DNA of 64,000 nucleotides, taken from contig NZ_NTFY01000001.1 of assembly GCF_002289565.1 (NCBI RefSeq), forward strand, positions 147,724 through 211,723, in the 5' to 3' direction. Source of the DNA: Rhodopirellula sp. SM50 (GTDB taxonomy: Bacteria; Planctomycetota; Planctomycetia; Pirellulales; Pirellulaceae). The notes below the pieces were generated by a model. The model was not told the DNA's origin. It made no database searches and saw nothing but the letters and a program-made list of their open reading frames with translations. This document shows positions 26,391 through 36,752 of this stretch, piece after piece. Every line of letters begins with the position of its first letter. The first letter of the stretch is position 1. Made by a program: the position numbers and the translations under genes.

Positions 26391-27039
26391 TGCGTTGCCA
26401 TCGTTGAACGTTCGGGTGGAGTTTGTCGAGCGGAAAAGGGGGCAGGCGCAAGTGGCACGGGCATACGTGTTGGTGTGCAGGCTTTAGCCCAATACCGCTA
26501 AGTTAAGCGTCGTTTCTTCAGATGAGGGCCCGTAGGCTGGCGCCAAACGGCTGATATTCGTTTGATATCAGCCGGTTCGCGCCAGCGTCCGGGCCCCCTC
26601 AGTCAAGTTAACTTAGCGGTATTGGGCTTTAGCCGCCCACTGTCGCTGCGTCGCAGCGAGCGGGAATCGCTTAAAAGCTAGACACCAACGGTTGCTGAAT
26701 CCCCGGTTACGGATGCCCGTGCCATTCGTACGTGACCCCTTTTTCGCTCGACCGACGCAACCCAAAAACTGAAAGGTTGCAAAGCACCTGCATCGTCGCA
26801 AAACCGGCAATGTGTCGTCAAATCGATCTTCAGCCGATGCGGCACGAAGGTCTCGCCAAGGCCGCGAATAACGTCACATCGCCTAAAAAAAAGCGTTCCT
26901 GTGGCTGGATAATCGATGGAGCGACTGTATCTCGCTCGAATGTCAACTTCGCGACGTCGAGTGGCGGCGGACGGTACGCGGATTGCATCTGCAAGCGGTG
27001 CGAAGACGTTCGACAAATTACTCACAGCCAACCCACCCG
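26391..27039. other. Intergenic region with nested inverted repeats
   Basis: No gene is supported. Bases 26425-26752 form the nested inverted repeat described separately. Bases 26753-27039 carry the upstream region of the secreted WxxGxW protein; no clear promoter was identified there. Confidence 0.6.
26425..26752. repeat. Nested three-layer inverted repeat
   Basis: The outer layer runs from GTCGAGCGGAAAAGGGG (26425) to the complementary CCCCTTTTTCGCTCGAC (to 26752). It includes GTGGCACGGGCAT (26452-26464) and its complement, and GTTGGTGT/ACACCAAC. The middle layer has perfect 21-base arms (26486-26506 and 26608-26628), starting AGCCCAATACCGCTAAGTTA. The inner layer is an imperfect GGGCCCG..GGCTGGCGC..CGGCTGATAT palindrome (26524-26597) related to the element at 2801-3006. 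It looks like repeats inserted within repeats. Confidence 0.85.
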
Positions 27040-29064
27040 ATGATCCGTTCCCCAAGATCTCTCGTTCTCTCCTGCCTGCACACCGCGGTTGCTGTTTTGC
27101 TGGCCGGTCCGCTGCTTGCTCAAACTCCCCCGTTCCAAGCCCTGGAAGTCGGAGAGCCGAGTGCTGGATCGATCAACGCAGCTCCCGAAGCATTCAGCCC
27201 CGACTTGCAGACCACCGATCCGGCGCAGGGAGATCCCTTGGTCGATGAACCCGGCGTGGAATACCTGACACACGGACCGTTGCACGAGTCGTACGCCGAA
27301 CCTTACGCGGCCGACCCGAAACCCGCCCCGGTGGTACCCCAAGAACCTCCGCCGCCGGTCAAGGAACTGCCGCCGACGCTTCGACCGGACAGTGAGAAAT
27401 CGACGTGGATCCCTGGCTATTGGGATTGGGATGAAGAGTTGGGTGACTACCTGTGGATCAGCGGTGTGTGGCGAGAGGTCCCACCGCAACGACGCTGGGT
27501 GCCTGGTTACTGGGAGCCGGCCGAGGACGGCTATCGTCGCGTCGCAGGCTTTTGGGCGAACGAACAAGCCGAAACGGTCGACTACCTGCCGCCGCCGCCG
27601 GAGTCGCTCGAGCAAGGTCCGGCCTCTCCGGCCCCGGGAGACAACTATTTCTATGTGCCTGGAAACTGGACCTATCAAACAAGCCAGTACCAGTGGACGC
27701 CGGGCTTTTGGGCCAGATCCCAACCCAACTGGGTTTGGATTCCGAACCAATACGTCTGGACCCCGCGGGGCTGCATCTTCCGAACGGGGTATTGGGACTA
27801 CCGTCTCCAGCGGCGCGGCGTGCTGTTCACCCCGGTGTATTATCGGTCACCGATCTATCGGCGCGCCAACTACTGGTATCGGCCGCGCTATGTGATCAAC
27901 AGCGGTCTTGGTCTGTTGGCGAATCTGTTCGTCAATCCACGGTACGGTCGCTATTACTTTGGCGACTATTACGGAGTGGGATACGGAACGAGTTACTATC
28001 CCTGGATCAGCTACTACCAGCGGCCACGGCTGTACGATCCGTTGTACTCGTACTACGGGATCCGGTCGCTGCATGATCGAGAGTATTCGCTCGATCGCAT
28101 CGCACGACAACATCAACAGATCCGAGAGCATCAAGAACTCAGGCCACCGCGTACCTATGCCGGGCAACACGCTCGTGACGGACAACATGGGGGCGGTCTC
28201 GCGGCGGGCAAGGGAAGCCGTGGGCCTGTCGACGTGGCAAACTTGGCGAACCCGCTGGAAGACTACGCCCGGCGGAATGCGGATGACGTTCGATTCCGTC
28301 GCATCAGCGAGACGCAAGCTTCGTCGTTAGGGCGGTTCGCGGAGCAGTCTCAAGAAAAAACACGTCAGGCCCGACGAGACTTTGAAAAGTTGCCGCCAGG
28401 AAAGAAGATCGCGAGCGATGCGTCAACGGTCGGCCGGTCCGTCTCGCCTCGGGGGCCTTCGCGAGTTTCCGGCTTTCGCCTGCCCGTCGATGATGTTCCC
28501 CAACGCGGGATGTCGTCGTCGGTTCGGGGGCGCGACGTGTTGAACAGCGACGGCAGGTTGAGCCGCGACGGTAGGTTGAACAGCGACGGTGGGTTGAGCA
28601 ATAGCGGCAGGGGGAACCGCTCGCCAACACCTGAAAAATCATCGCCCCCGGTTCGTCAATTCGGATCACCGCTCGGCAGCGCGTTTGACCCGTCCTCCGG
28701 TATCGGCCGGTCGACCCGCCGTGACCAGCCGAGCGTCCGTTCCATCCCCGATCTTCGCTCACCCACACCCGGCCGTTCGATCCCCCAGGGGCGCTCTTTC
28801 ACGCCGCGGCAAACTTACACGCCGCGACAATCGTCTCCGCCGACGATCAACCGCGGCAACTTCGGCAACCGCAGCGACAGCGGTGGGCTCAAGGCATCCA
28901 GCAGCCGCGGAGGTGATGGCGGCCTGAAGGCGACCGGCGGCGGTTTCGGCGGATTCAAAGCGTCCGGACGCAACGTTGGTCGGAGTGGCGGCGGTGACCG
29001 AAGCAACCGCGGGAATGCGGGGTCTGGAGGCAGGGGTTCCAAGGGGAAAGGTCGGGGCAAGTAG
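27040..29064 (+). CDS. Secreted WxxGxW (YXWQ-type) repeat protein
   Basis: The 674-residue protein begins with a signal peptide (residues 1-27, MIRSPRSLVLSCLHTAVAVL, cleavage near LLAQT). A Pro-rich linker leads to repeated Trp/Gly motifs (about 120-265: WIPGYWDWD, WISGVW, WVPGYWEPA, RVAGFW, YVPGNWTY, WTPGFWA, WVWIPNQYVWTP, RTGYWDY). A Tyr/Arg-rich segment follows, then a low-complexity basic Ser/Gly/Arg tail. The WxxGxW repeat is common in planctomycete exported proteins of unknown function. The start ATG (27040) was chosen because the signal peptide begins there; a TTG start lies 19 codons upstream. Confidence 0.8.
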   Translation: MIRSPRSLVLSCLHTAVAVLLAGPLLAQTPPFQALEVGEPSAGSINAAPEAFSPDLQTTDPAQGDPLVDEPGVEYLTHGPLHESYAEPYAADPKPAPVVPQEPPPPVKELPPTLRPDSEKSTWIPGYWDWDEELGDYLWISGVWREVPPQRRWVPGYWEPAEDGYRRVAGFWANEQAETVDYLPPPPESLEQGPASPAPGDNYFYVPGNWTYQTSQYQWTPGFWARSQPNWVWIPNQYVWTPRGCIFRTGYWDYRLQRRGVLFTPVYYRSPIYRRANYWYRPRYVINSGLGLLANLFVNPRYGRYYFGDYYGVGYGTSYYPWISYYQRPRLYDPLYSYYGIRSLHDREYSLDRIARQHQQIREHQELRPPRTYAGQHARDGQHGGGLAAGKGSRGPVDVANLANPLEDYARRNADDVRFRRISETQASSLGRFAEQSQEKTRQARRDFEKLPPGKKIASDASTVGRSVSPRGPSRVSGFRLPVDDVPQRGMSSSVRGRDVLNSDGRLSRDGRLNSDGGLSNSGRGNRSPTPEKSSPPVRQFGSPLGSAFDPSSGIGRSTRRDQPSVRSIPDLRSPTPGRSIPQGRSFTPRQTYTPRQSSPPTINRGNFGNRSDSGGLKASSSRGGDGGLKATGGGFGGFKASGRNVGRSGGGDRSNRGNAGSGGRGSKGKGRGK

Positions 29065-29670
29065 CCGAAGGGCTGAACGACGGCGTCTGCGAACAAGTGC
29101 TCCGTCGGCTCCCGCACTTGCACCTCGTTCCAAGGCTCCGCCTTGGAACGCTTCTGTCGGTGTGGCTCTTGCCACACGTGGTGTGCACTCGGGAGGCGGG
29201 AGCCTCCATCGCATCGAAAGGTGTTAGCGGAACGGCGCGAGCCGTCCGGTGGCGCTTCAAAAACACCGTGAACGACCGGAGGGCTCGCGCCCTACCGCTA
29301 ACAAAAACTTTGGCTCTAAAGGTGTTAGCGGAACGGCGCGAGCCGTCCGGTCGCGCTTCAAAAACACCGTGAAAGTCCGGAGGGCTCGCGCCCTACCGCT
29401 AACAAAAACTTTGGTTCGAAAGGTGTTAGCGGAACGGCGCGAGCCGTCCGGTGGCGCTTCAAAAATACCGTGAACGACCGGAGGGCTCGCGCCCTGACGC
29501 TAACAAATCGTTCACGGCGTAGGGCGGAGCCCGGGAACAAGTGGGAAGTTTTCTCTTTCGTTTCATCGTCTGGTCCATGGTTTGCTCTGTAGACGGTGGC
29601 TGTGCGTCGGCGTCCCTTGCCGATCACCCACCCCAGTCTCGTGCGCTCGGCATTGAGAAGCCTCGGCAAG
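29065..29670. other. Repeat-filled gap downstream of the WxxGxW gene
   Basis: Bases 29125-29210 carry the GTTCCAAGG/CCTTGGAACG and TGTGGCTCTTGCCACACG palindromes also seen at 23480-23560. Bases 29217-29519 are a triple tandem. Short frames across the tandem are not genes. Confidence 0.7.
29217..29519. repeat. Three tandem copies of a 101-bp palindromic unit
   Basis: Units start at 29217, 29318 and 29419, each with AAAGGTGTTAGCGGAACGGC and the complementary CCGGAGGGCTCGCGCCCT-CGCTAA arm. The spacing is exactly 101 bases. The copies differ at only a few positions (for example GTGAACGAC versus GTGAAAGTC). The last copy ends with CGTTCACGGCG, the outer arm of the 23786-23922 element. The period is not a multiple of three. 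Confidence 0.9.
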
Positions 29671-31572
29671 ATGACCTATCAGCAGCAATACCGTCACAGC
29701 ATCGAACAGCCCGAAGCGTTCTGGCGCGAGCAGGCGCGCCAGATTGTGTGGTCTCGCGAGCCCGAACAGATTCTGACCCGGGATGAGGAGGGGTTTTTCC
29801 GCTGGTTCCCCGACGGGCAACTCAACACCGCCTACTTGGCGTTGGATTGGCAACTTGAACAGGGGCGCGGCGACCAACCGGCGCTGATTTATGATTCTCC
29901 GGTGACGGGCACAACGCGTACCTACAGGTATCGAGAACTGCTGGACCAAGTGGCCCGGTTCGCCGGTGCCCTGCGTCAACTGGGCGTCGGTCAAGGCGAC
30001 GCCGTGATCCTCTACATGCCGATGATTCCACAAACGATCGTGGGGATGCTGGCGTGCGCCCGCTTGGGCGCCATCCACTCGGTGGTGTTTGGAGGATTTG
30101 CGCCGCACGAATTGGCCGTGCGGATTGACGATTTGCAGCCCAAGGTGATCCTGGCGGCCAGCGCGGGGAAAGAACGCGATCGCGTCATCGAGTATGGGCC
30201 GATCATCAACGCCGCGTTGGCCGAGTCGGTCCACTCGCCGTCCCACTGCGTGATGTATCAACGCGACGTCCAACGGTTTGACTTGCAGCCCGGACGCGAT
30301 TGGGATTGGGACGAATTGGCCGCGACCGCCGAACCGGCAGACTGTGTTCCCGTCCGCGCCACCGATCCGCTCTACGTGCTCTACACCTCCGGCACGACGG
30401 GACGCCCGAAAGGGATTGTCCGCGACCACGGCGGCCATGCCGTGGCGATGAAGTTCAGCATGCAGAACGTCTATGACGCTCGGCCGGGCGAGGTCTTTTG
30501 GGCGGCGTCGGATGTCGGTTGGGTGGTGGGGCATTCGTGTATCGTTTATGGACCCTTGATCCAGGGGTGTACGACGGTGCTGTATGAAGGCAAACCGGTT
30601 CGCACGCCCGATGCCGGGGCCTTTTGGCGCGTCGTTGCCGAGCACCAAGTGCGATCCATGTTTGCCGCGCCGACGGCAATCCGCGCGATCAAACGCGATG
30701 ACCCCGACGGGCTGCGGGCGCGCGACTATGACACAGGTTGTCTGCGATATTTGTTCCTGGCCGGCGAGCGGTGTGACATCGCGACACTTCAGTGGGCCGA
30801 ACGCGTGCTTGGCGTCCCGGTGATCGACCACTGGTGGCAGACCGAATCGGGTTGGCCAATGATTGCCAACATGGCGGGCCTGGAACTGTTGCCGCCGCGG
30901 CCCGGTTCAGCCACCAAGCCGGTTTGTGGCTACGACATTCGGATTCTGGATCGAAAGGGGCGAGAGTTGCCGCCCCACAAAGAAGGCGCGGTGGTGGTCC
31001 GGTTGCCGTTACCGCCCGGCTGTCTGCCGAACTTGTGGCGCAACACCGAACGATTCAGGAACGCGTATCTGACCGAGCACCCCGGTTATTACGCCTCCGG
31101 TGACGGAGGCTATCGCGACGAGGACGGCTATTTCTACATCACCGGCCGGATGGACGATGTGATCAACGTTGCCGGCCACCGACTTTCTACCGCAACGATG
31201 GAAGAGGCGCTCGCGGCGCATCCGGCGGTTGCGGAATGTGCGGTGATCGGAGTGGAAGACTCGCTCAAGGGCCAGGTCCCGGTGGGTTTTGCGGTGCTCA
31301 AATCCAACGTGACGCTGCAGCCGGAGGCCTTGGAAGCGGAGCTGATCCGGCGGGTGCGCGATCAGGTGGGGCCGGTCGCCGCGATGAAACACGTGATCCT
31401 GGCTGACAGGTTACCCAAGACGCGTTCGGGAAAAATTTTGCGGCGAACGATGCGGTTGATGTCCGAAGGCAAAACGTGGCAGCTCCCCTCCACGATCGAA
31501 GATCCCAGTGTGCTCGATGAACTTCTCACGCTGCTTGACGGCAAGGGGGTGGCTCCCGCCAACGCAATCTAG
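29671..31572 (+). CDS. prpE: PrpE-like acyl-CoA (propionyl-CoA) synthetase
   Basis: This adenylate-forming ligase activates a short-chain acid such as propionate to its CoA thioester. The 633-residue product has YTSGTTGRPKGIVRDHGG (ATP motif), SDVGWVVGHSCIVYGPL (typical of PrpE), WWQTESGWP, the hinge ITGRMDDVINVAGHRLST, and the catalytic C-terminal KTRSGKILRR with Lys588. That lysine is the residue acetylated to control related enzymes. N-terminal HSIEQPEAFWREQA also fits PrpE/Acs. The start is the ATG at 29671; a frame reaching 29596 has no family similarity. Acetate or butyrate are other possible substrates. Confidence 0.88.
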   Translation: MTYQQQYRHSIEQPEAFWREQARQIVWSREPEQILTRDEEGFFRWFPDGQLNTAYLALDWQLEQGRGDQPALIYDSPVTGTTRTYRYRELLDQVARFAGALRQLGVGQGDAVILYMPMIPQTIVGMLACARLGAIHSVVFGGFAPHELAVRIDDLQPKVILAASAGKERDRVIEYGPIINAALAESVHSPSHCVMYQRDVQRFDLQPGRDWDWDELAATAEPADCVPVRATDPLYVLYTSGTTGRPKGIVRDHGGHAVAMKFSMQNVYDARPGEVFWAASDVGWVVGHSCIVYGPLIQGCTTVLYEGKPVRTPDAGAFWRVVAEHQVRSMFAAPTAIRAIKRDDPDGLRARDYDTGCLRYLFLAGERCDIATLQWAERVLGVPVIDHWWQTESGWPMIANMAGLELLPPRPGSATKPVCGYDIRILDRKGRELPPHKEGAVVVRLPLPPGCLPNLWRNTERFRNAYLTEHPGYYASGDGGYRDEDGYFYITGRMDDVINVAGHRLSTATMEEALAAHPAVAECAVIGVEDSLKGQVPVGFAVLKSNVTLQPEALEAELIRRVRDQVGPVAAMKHVILADRLPKTRSGKILRRTMRLMSEGKTWQLPSTIEDPSVLDELLTLLDGKGVAPANAI

Positions 31573-31617
31573 TCGATCGCCCAACGCCTTGATGATTTTC
31601 GCGACCCGCATTCCAAG

Positions 31618-33059
<1,442 letters not shown>

Positions 33060-33063
<4 letters not shown>

Positions 33064-33650
33064 CACTCGCGCTGAACAAAACGACGCTGAAGCGGCAACG
33101 CGATCAAGCCAAACTGTATCGCCGGTTCTTGCCTTCGTTGGAGCTGAAGCGTCAGCAGTTGCAAGCCGCGTGGCGACAGTCCAAACAGGAATTGGCGGAG
33201 ATCGCGGCCGAAGTCCATCGCGTCGGTGAGGAGTTGCAATCGCTGTACCCGTTGATCGGCGGTTCCACGATCGACATCACCGAGATGGCCCAATGGGTGC
33301 GAGTCGCCGAGGTTGAAATCAAAACGGAAAACGTCGTCGGTACCGCCATCCCCAAGTTCGGCCGACTGCGTTTGGAAGTCGATCCCTATTCGCGTCTGGC
33401 GATTCCGTTCTGGGTCGATTCCCTCGTCGAAGCACTCAAGCAGATGGTGGGATTGCGGGTGCGAATGAGGATTGCGGAAAAGCGAACCGACGCATTGGGC
33501 GCGGCGCTGCGCCGTGTGACTCAACGGGTGAATTTGTTCGACAAGGTGTTGATTCCTAAAGCGGAGGAGAATATTCGCCGAATCGTGATCTTCCTGTCCG
33601 ACCAAGAACGCGCGGCCGTCGTGCGTTCAAAAATTGCCAAGTCGCGTTAG
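33060..33650 (+). CDS. ntpD: V-type ATPase subunit D
   Basis: Subunit D is the central rotor shaft that links the V1 head to the membrane ring. The 196-residue product starts LALNKTTLKRQRDQAKLYRRFLPSLELKRQQL, the family N-terminal helix. It ends with RVTQRVNLFDKVLIPKAEENIRRIVIFLSDQERA, the second coiled-coil helix. The middle is the variable head region. It overlaps the end of subunit B (ATGA at 33060-33063) and precedes subunit I by 15 bases. Confidence 0.9.
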
Positions 33651-33665
33651 GCGGAGGATCAAGAG

Positions 33666-35567
33666 ATGGCTATTGTTCCGCTGCAACGAGTGACCTTGAT
33701 CGGTGATTTGAAAGATCGCGACCAGGTCCTATTGGAACTGCAACGCTTGGGCTGTATCCATCTGGTGGATCTGGTCAACGATGGCAGCAAGCCGCAGGGG
33801 ACGACCATCGGCGCCGATGACTTGAAGGCGGCCATCGCCTATCTGGACAGTTGCCCCGAAAAACGTCCTCCGCCGTCACGGTCCACGCGGCGCGGTACGA
33901 CAGAGACCGGGTCGGATCCTGGTGATGTGACGCGAATCGCCGCAGAAGTCTTACGGATCGAATCCGAATCGCGGGAGTTGAAAGACGAACAGGAGGAGGT
34001 TGCTGAAAAGATCGAACAAACCCGTCCGTGGGGCGACTTCCGTTTGCCGGCGGCCGACGAACTGCGGGGACAACAATTCTTCTTTTACCGTCTGCTGCAT
34101 CGCGACGTTCGGCAAGTGCCGGCCTGCGCCAGAGCGGGCTGCTGTGTCAGTGTGGTCCACACCGACTCAGAACATGAATACTGGGTGATCATCGCGGAAC
34201 ACCCGCCCGCCGACATGCCGTGCGATCCGGAGGAGTTAGATCCGCGGCCGTTGTCGCAGCTGCAGTCGCGATTGGCGGAGATCGGCGAACAACGCGAACG
34301 GCTGCAAGTGCAGCGCATCGCGCTGACCCGTTGGCTGGATCGTCTGCGACGAGAGCTAGCGGTGACCGAAGATGCTACGGCGCGGTTGAACGCGAAGCAG
34401 CGTTCGTTGGTCGATGGTCCGGTGTTTGCCCTGCAAGGCTGGGTGCCACGCCGCAAACTGGCGGCGCTGGAAACCTTTGCTCGGGAAAACACGTTGGCGT
34501 TGCATCAGCGGGCTCCCGACTCGGACGAATTGCCACCGACGTTGCTGAGCAACCCGCGTCCGATCGCCGGTGCCGAGGGCGCCGTCACGTTCTTCATGAC
34601 GCCCGGCTATCGCTCCTGGGATCCGACCTGGGTGATGTTTTTTTCATTCGCCGCGTTCTTCGCCATGATCCTGGCCGACGCCGGTTATGGAGTCGTGCTC
34701 GGTTGCCTGGTGGCGCTGTCCGCGCGGCGGCTCGGCCGAACCGCCGCGGGACGTCAGTTCCTGCAACTGGCGGTGTTCATGGTCGTGGTCACCATTGTCT
34801 ATGGGCTGATGATCGGAAGCTTTTTCGGCGTCGCCCCGGCACCGGGAAGTTGGTTGGACCGACTGGTGATCAAAAGCGGTGGCCACTCGATCATGCAGGA
34901 CCGCGAGGCGATGATGTTGATTTCGGCAACGATCGGAGTCTTTCATCTGGTGCTGGCCAACGCCGTGGTCGCCTGGCGCTGGCTGGGCAGCGGCCATGCG
35001 TTGTCCTCGGTCGGCTGGGTGCTCGCGTTGATCGGCGGGTGGTTGTTGACATTGACCATGCTGCCCAAGCCCGACGTGATGACGCTGTTGGCGGGAAACC
35101 TTGGCGGAGACTCCACCGTGTGGTCGGAATCGATCGCCGCCGGTGGCTGGTGGATGTTGGGTGTCGGGTTGCTGCTCGTGTTTTTCTTTTCCAGCACGCG
35201 GCCCGTCTTTTCAACTCGTCCACGCGACCTGCTGGCGCGATGTCTCGATGGCGCCTTGGGGCTGACCGGTGTGACCAAGGCATTCGGGGACGCGCTCAGT
35301 TACCTGAGACTATTCGCGTTGGGGTTGGCCAGTGCTCAATTGGCGCTGTTGTTCAACGAGATGGCGTCCGATGCGTCGCAGGTACCAGGCGTGGGGATCT
35401 TGTTGGGTTTGTTGGTCTTTCTGTTAGGCCACACACTGAACTTCGTCCTGGCAGTGGTCGGAGGCGTCGTCCACGGGCTGCGTTTGACCTGTATTGAATT
35501 CTTTAGCTGGTCCCTGACTGACGAGGGGCAACCGTTCCAAGCCTTTGAAATGAGAGCGAACAAGTGA
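33666..35567 (+). CDS. ntpI: V-type ATPase subunit I (a-subunit)
   Basis: Subunit I is the membrane stator that provides the ion half-channels next to the K ring. The 633-residue product has a cytosolic N-terminal domain (about 1-315) with helical, charged segments. About seven transmembrane helices follow from TWVMFFSFAAFFAMILADAGYG onwards. The conserved FGDALSYLRLFALGLASAQLA region holds the stator arginine, and VGGVVHGLRLTCIEFFSW is near the end. GMIADAGYG-type and SYLRLFALG motifs are typical of bacterial V-ATPases. The stop overlaps the ATG of subunit K by one base. Confidence 0.92.
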   Translation: MAIVPLQRVTLIGDLKDRDQVLLELQRLGCIHLVDLVNDGSKPQGTTIGADDLKAAIAYLDSCPEKRPPPSRSTRRGTTETGSDPGDVTRIAAEVLRIESESRELKDEQEEVAEKIEQTRPWGDFRLPAADELRGQQFFFYRLLHRDVRQVPACARAGCCVSVVHTDSEHEYWVIIAEHPPADMPCDPEELDPRPLSQLQSRLAEIGEQRERLQVQRIALTRWLDRLRRELAVTEDATARLNAKQRSLVDGPVFALQGWVPRRKLAALETFARENTLALHQRAPDSDELPPTLLSNPRPIAGAEGAVTFFMTPGYRSWDPTWVMFFSFAAFFAMILADAGYGVVLGCLVALSARRLGRTAAGRQFLQLAVFMVVVTIVYGLMIGSFFGVAPAPGSWLDRLVIKSGGHSIMQDREAMMLISATIGVFHLVLANAVVAWRWLGSGHALSSVGWVLALIGGWLLTLTMLPKPDVMTLLAGNLGGDSTVWSESIAAGGWWMLGVGLLLVFFFSSTRPVFSTRPRDLLARCLDGALGLTGVTKAFGDALSYLRLFALGLASAQLALLFNEMASDASQVPGVGILLGLLVFLLGHTLNFVLAVVGGVVHGLRLTCIEFFSWSLTDEGQPFQAFEMRANK

Positions 35568-36031
35568 TGGACGAACCGATGGTGGAAATGTTGGGCAGGA
35601 TCGGGATCTATGCCCCGCTGTTCTTGGGGGCGATCGGCAGCATCTTGGGCTGCGCCGCCGGTGGTCAAGCCGCTTGCGGGGCGATGCTGGATGTGGAAGG
35701 CGGCTACGGGCGACTGATCGGTGTGTCCGCGCTGCCGTCCTCGCAAACCATTTATGGGATTGTCGTGATGCTGTCGATGAACGGCAGTTTCCAGATCCAA
35801 GCGGCTCCGGGGATGTTCGCGATCGGCACGCTGTGCGGATTGGCGTTGTTGTTCAGCGGCTGGTTCCAAGGCAAGTGTTGCGCGTCGGCGATTCACGCGA
35901 CCAAGAGTAAACCCGAAGTGTTTGGATTGTCGGTGGCACCCGCGGCGATCGTCGAAGGTTTCGCCGTGTTCGCCTTTGTGTTTGCCTTGATCCTCGCGGG
36001 CGGATTGCCCTCAGCGGCTGGAGGTTCCTGA
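35567..36031 (+). CDS. ntpK: V-type ATPase subunit K (membrane rotor ring)
   Basis: The 154-residue product is a duplicated c-subunit with four transmembrane helices. The first hairpin contains SSQTIYGIVVML and lacks the ion-binding carboxylate. The second carries Glu130 in AAIVEGFAVFAFVFALIL, giving one ion site per two hairpins, as in V-type rings. The PSSQTIYG stretch resembles the sodium-binding PGTQGLYG of Enterococcus NtpK, so sodium coupling is possible but cannot be decided here. The start ATG at 35567 overlaps the subunit I stop; a GTG one codon earlier is an alternative. Confidence 0.88.
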   Translation: MDEPMVEMLGRIGIYAPLFLGAIGSILGCAAGGQAACGAMLDVEGGYGRLIGVSALPSSQTIYGIVVMLSMNGSFQIQAAPGMFAIGTLCGLALLFSGWFQGKCCASAIHATKSKPEVFGLSVAPAAIVEGFAVFAFVFALILAGGLPSAAGGS

Positions 36032-36035
36032 TTCC

Positions 36036-36746
36036 ATGTCAACTTCATCTCCCGTCGACAAGGCTGCTCACCCCCAGCCAGACGCCAAAGCGGACGCCAG
36101 TGTAGGCGTTCAAGAACTGATCGACCGGCTTAAATCCGAAGGCGTTCAGGAAGGCCAACAGCAGGCCGAAGCCTTGTTGGCCGAAGCCAAGAAGCAGGCC
36201 GCCAAGTTGATCGACGCGGCGCGTGCCGAAGCCGCCACGATCGCAAGCGAAGCCCAGCTGCAAGCCGAGCGGACGCAGACCAACGGCAAGCGGGCGCTCG
36301 AGTTGGCCAGCCGCGATGCCAGTTTGCACCTCAAGGAACAGCTGCAACACGAATTCCGCGGCTGGGTCGGCGGTTTGGTGCGCGAACAATTCGAGGACAC
36401 CGAATTTGTCGCCGAGCTGATTCGAGAAATGGCCACCCAAGCGATCGCGACGCTCGATGCCGGGCCCGCCGGGGCGGAGTCGGATCAAACGGCCAAGCTG
36501 AAACTCTTGGTCTCCCCGGACGGCGCAAAGTCGATCGAGGCGTTCGTCAAAGGGCAAGCCGCCGACATGTTGCGGCAGGGCGTTGAATTGCAAGCCGATC
36601 GGTCGTTGACGCACGGATTTCGCATCCAGATCATCGACGACGACATCGAGATCAACTTCAGCGACGAGGCGGTCACCGCGGCGCTGATGCGTTTCTTGGC
36701 ACCCAAGTTTCGCCAACGGATCAGTTCCCTCGCCAACGAGGCCTGA
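36036..36746 (+). CDS. ntpE: V-type ATPase subunit E
   Basis: Subunit E forms the peripheral stalk. The 236-residue product has a long N-terminal helix rich in Ala, Glu, Gln and Lys (about residues 25-105, EGQQQAEALLAEAKKQAAKL). A C-terminal globular part (about 120-236) follows, with LSPDGAKSIEAFVKG-like sequence and GFRIQIIDDDIEINFSDEAV, a conserved E-subunit ending. It lies four bases after subunit K and six before the DUF2764 gene. The call relies on helix pattern, C-terminal motif and operon position. Confidence 0.78.
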   Translation: MSTSSPVDKAAHPQPDAKADASVGVQELIDRLKSEGVQEGQQQAEALLAEAKKQAAKLIDAARAEAATIASEAQLQAERTQTNGKRALELASRDASLHLKEQLQHEFRGWVGGLVREQFEDTEFVAELIREMATQAIATLDAGPAGAESDQTAKLKLLVSPDGAKSIEAFVKGQAADMLRQGVELQADRSLTHGFRIQIIDDDIEINFSDEAVTAALMRFLAPKFRQRISSLANEA

Positions 36747-36752
36747 TTTGAC

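Noticed and set aside
29249..29473. Short frames inside the 101-bp tandem
   Set aside because: The unit length is not a multiple of three and the peptides are just translations of the palindrome.
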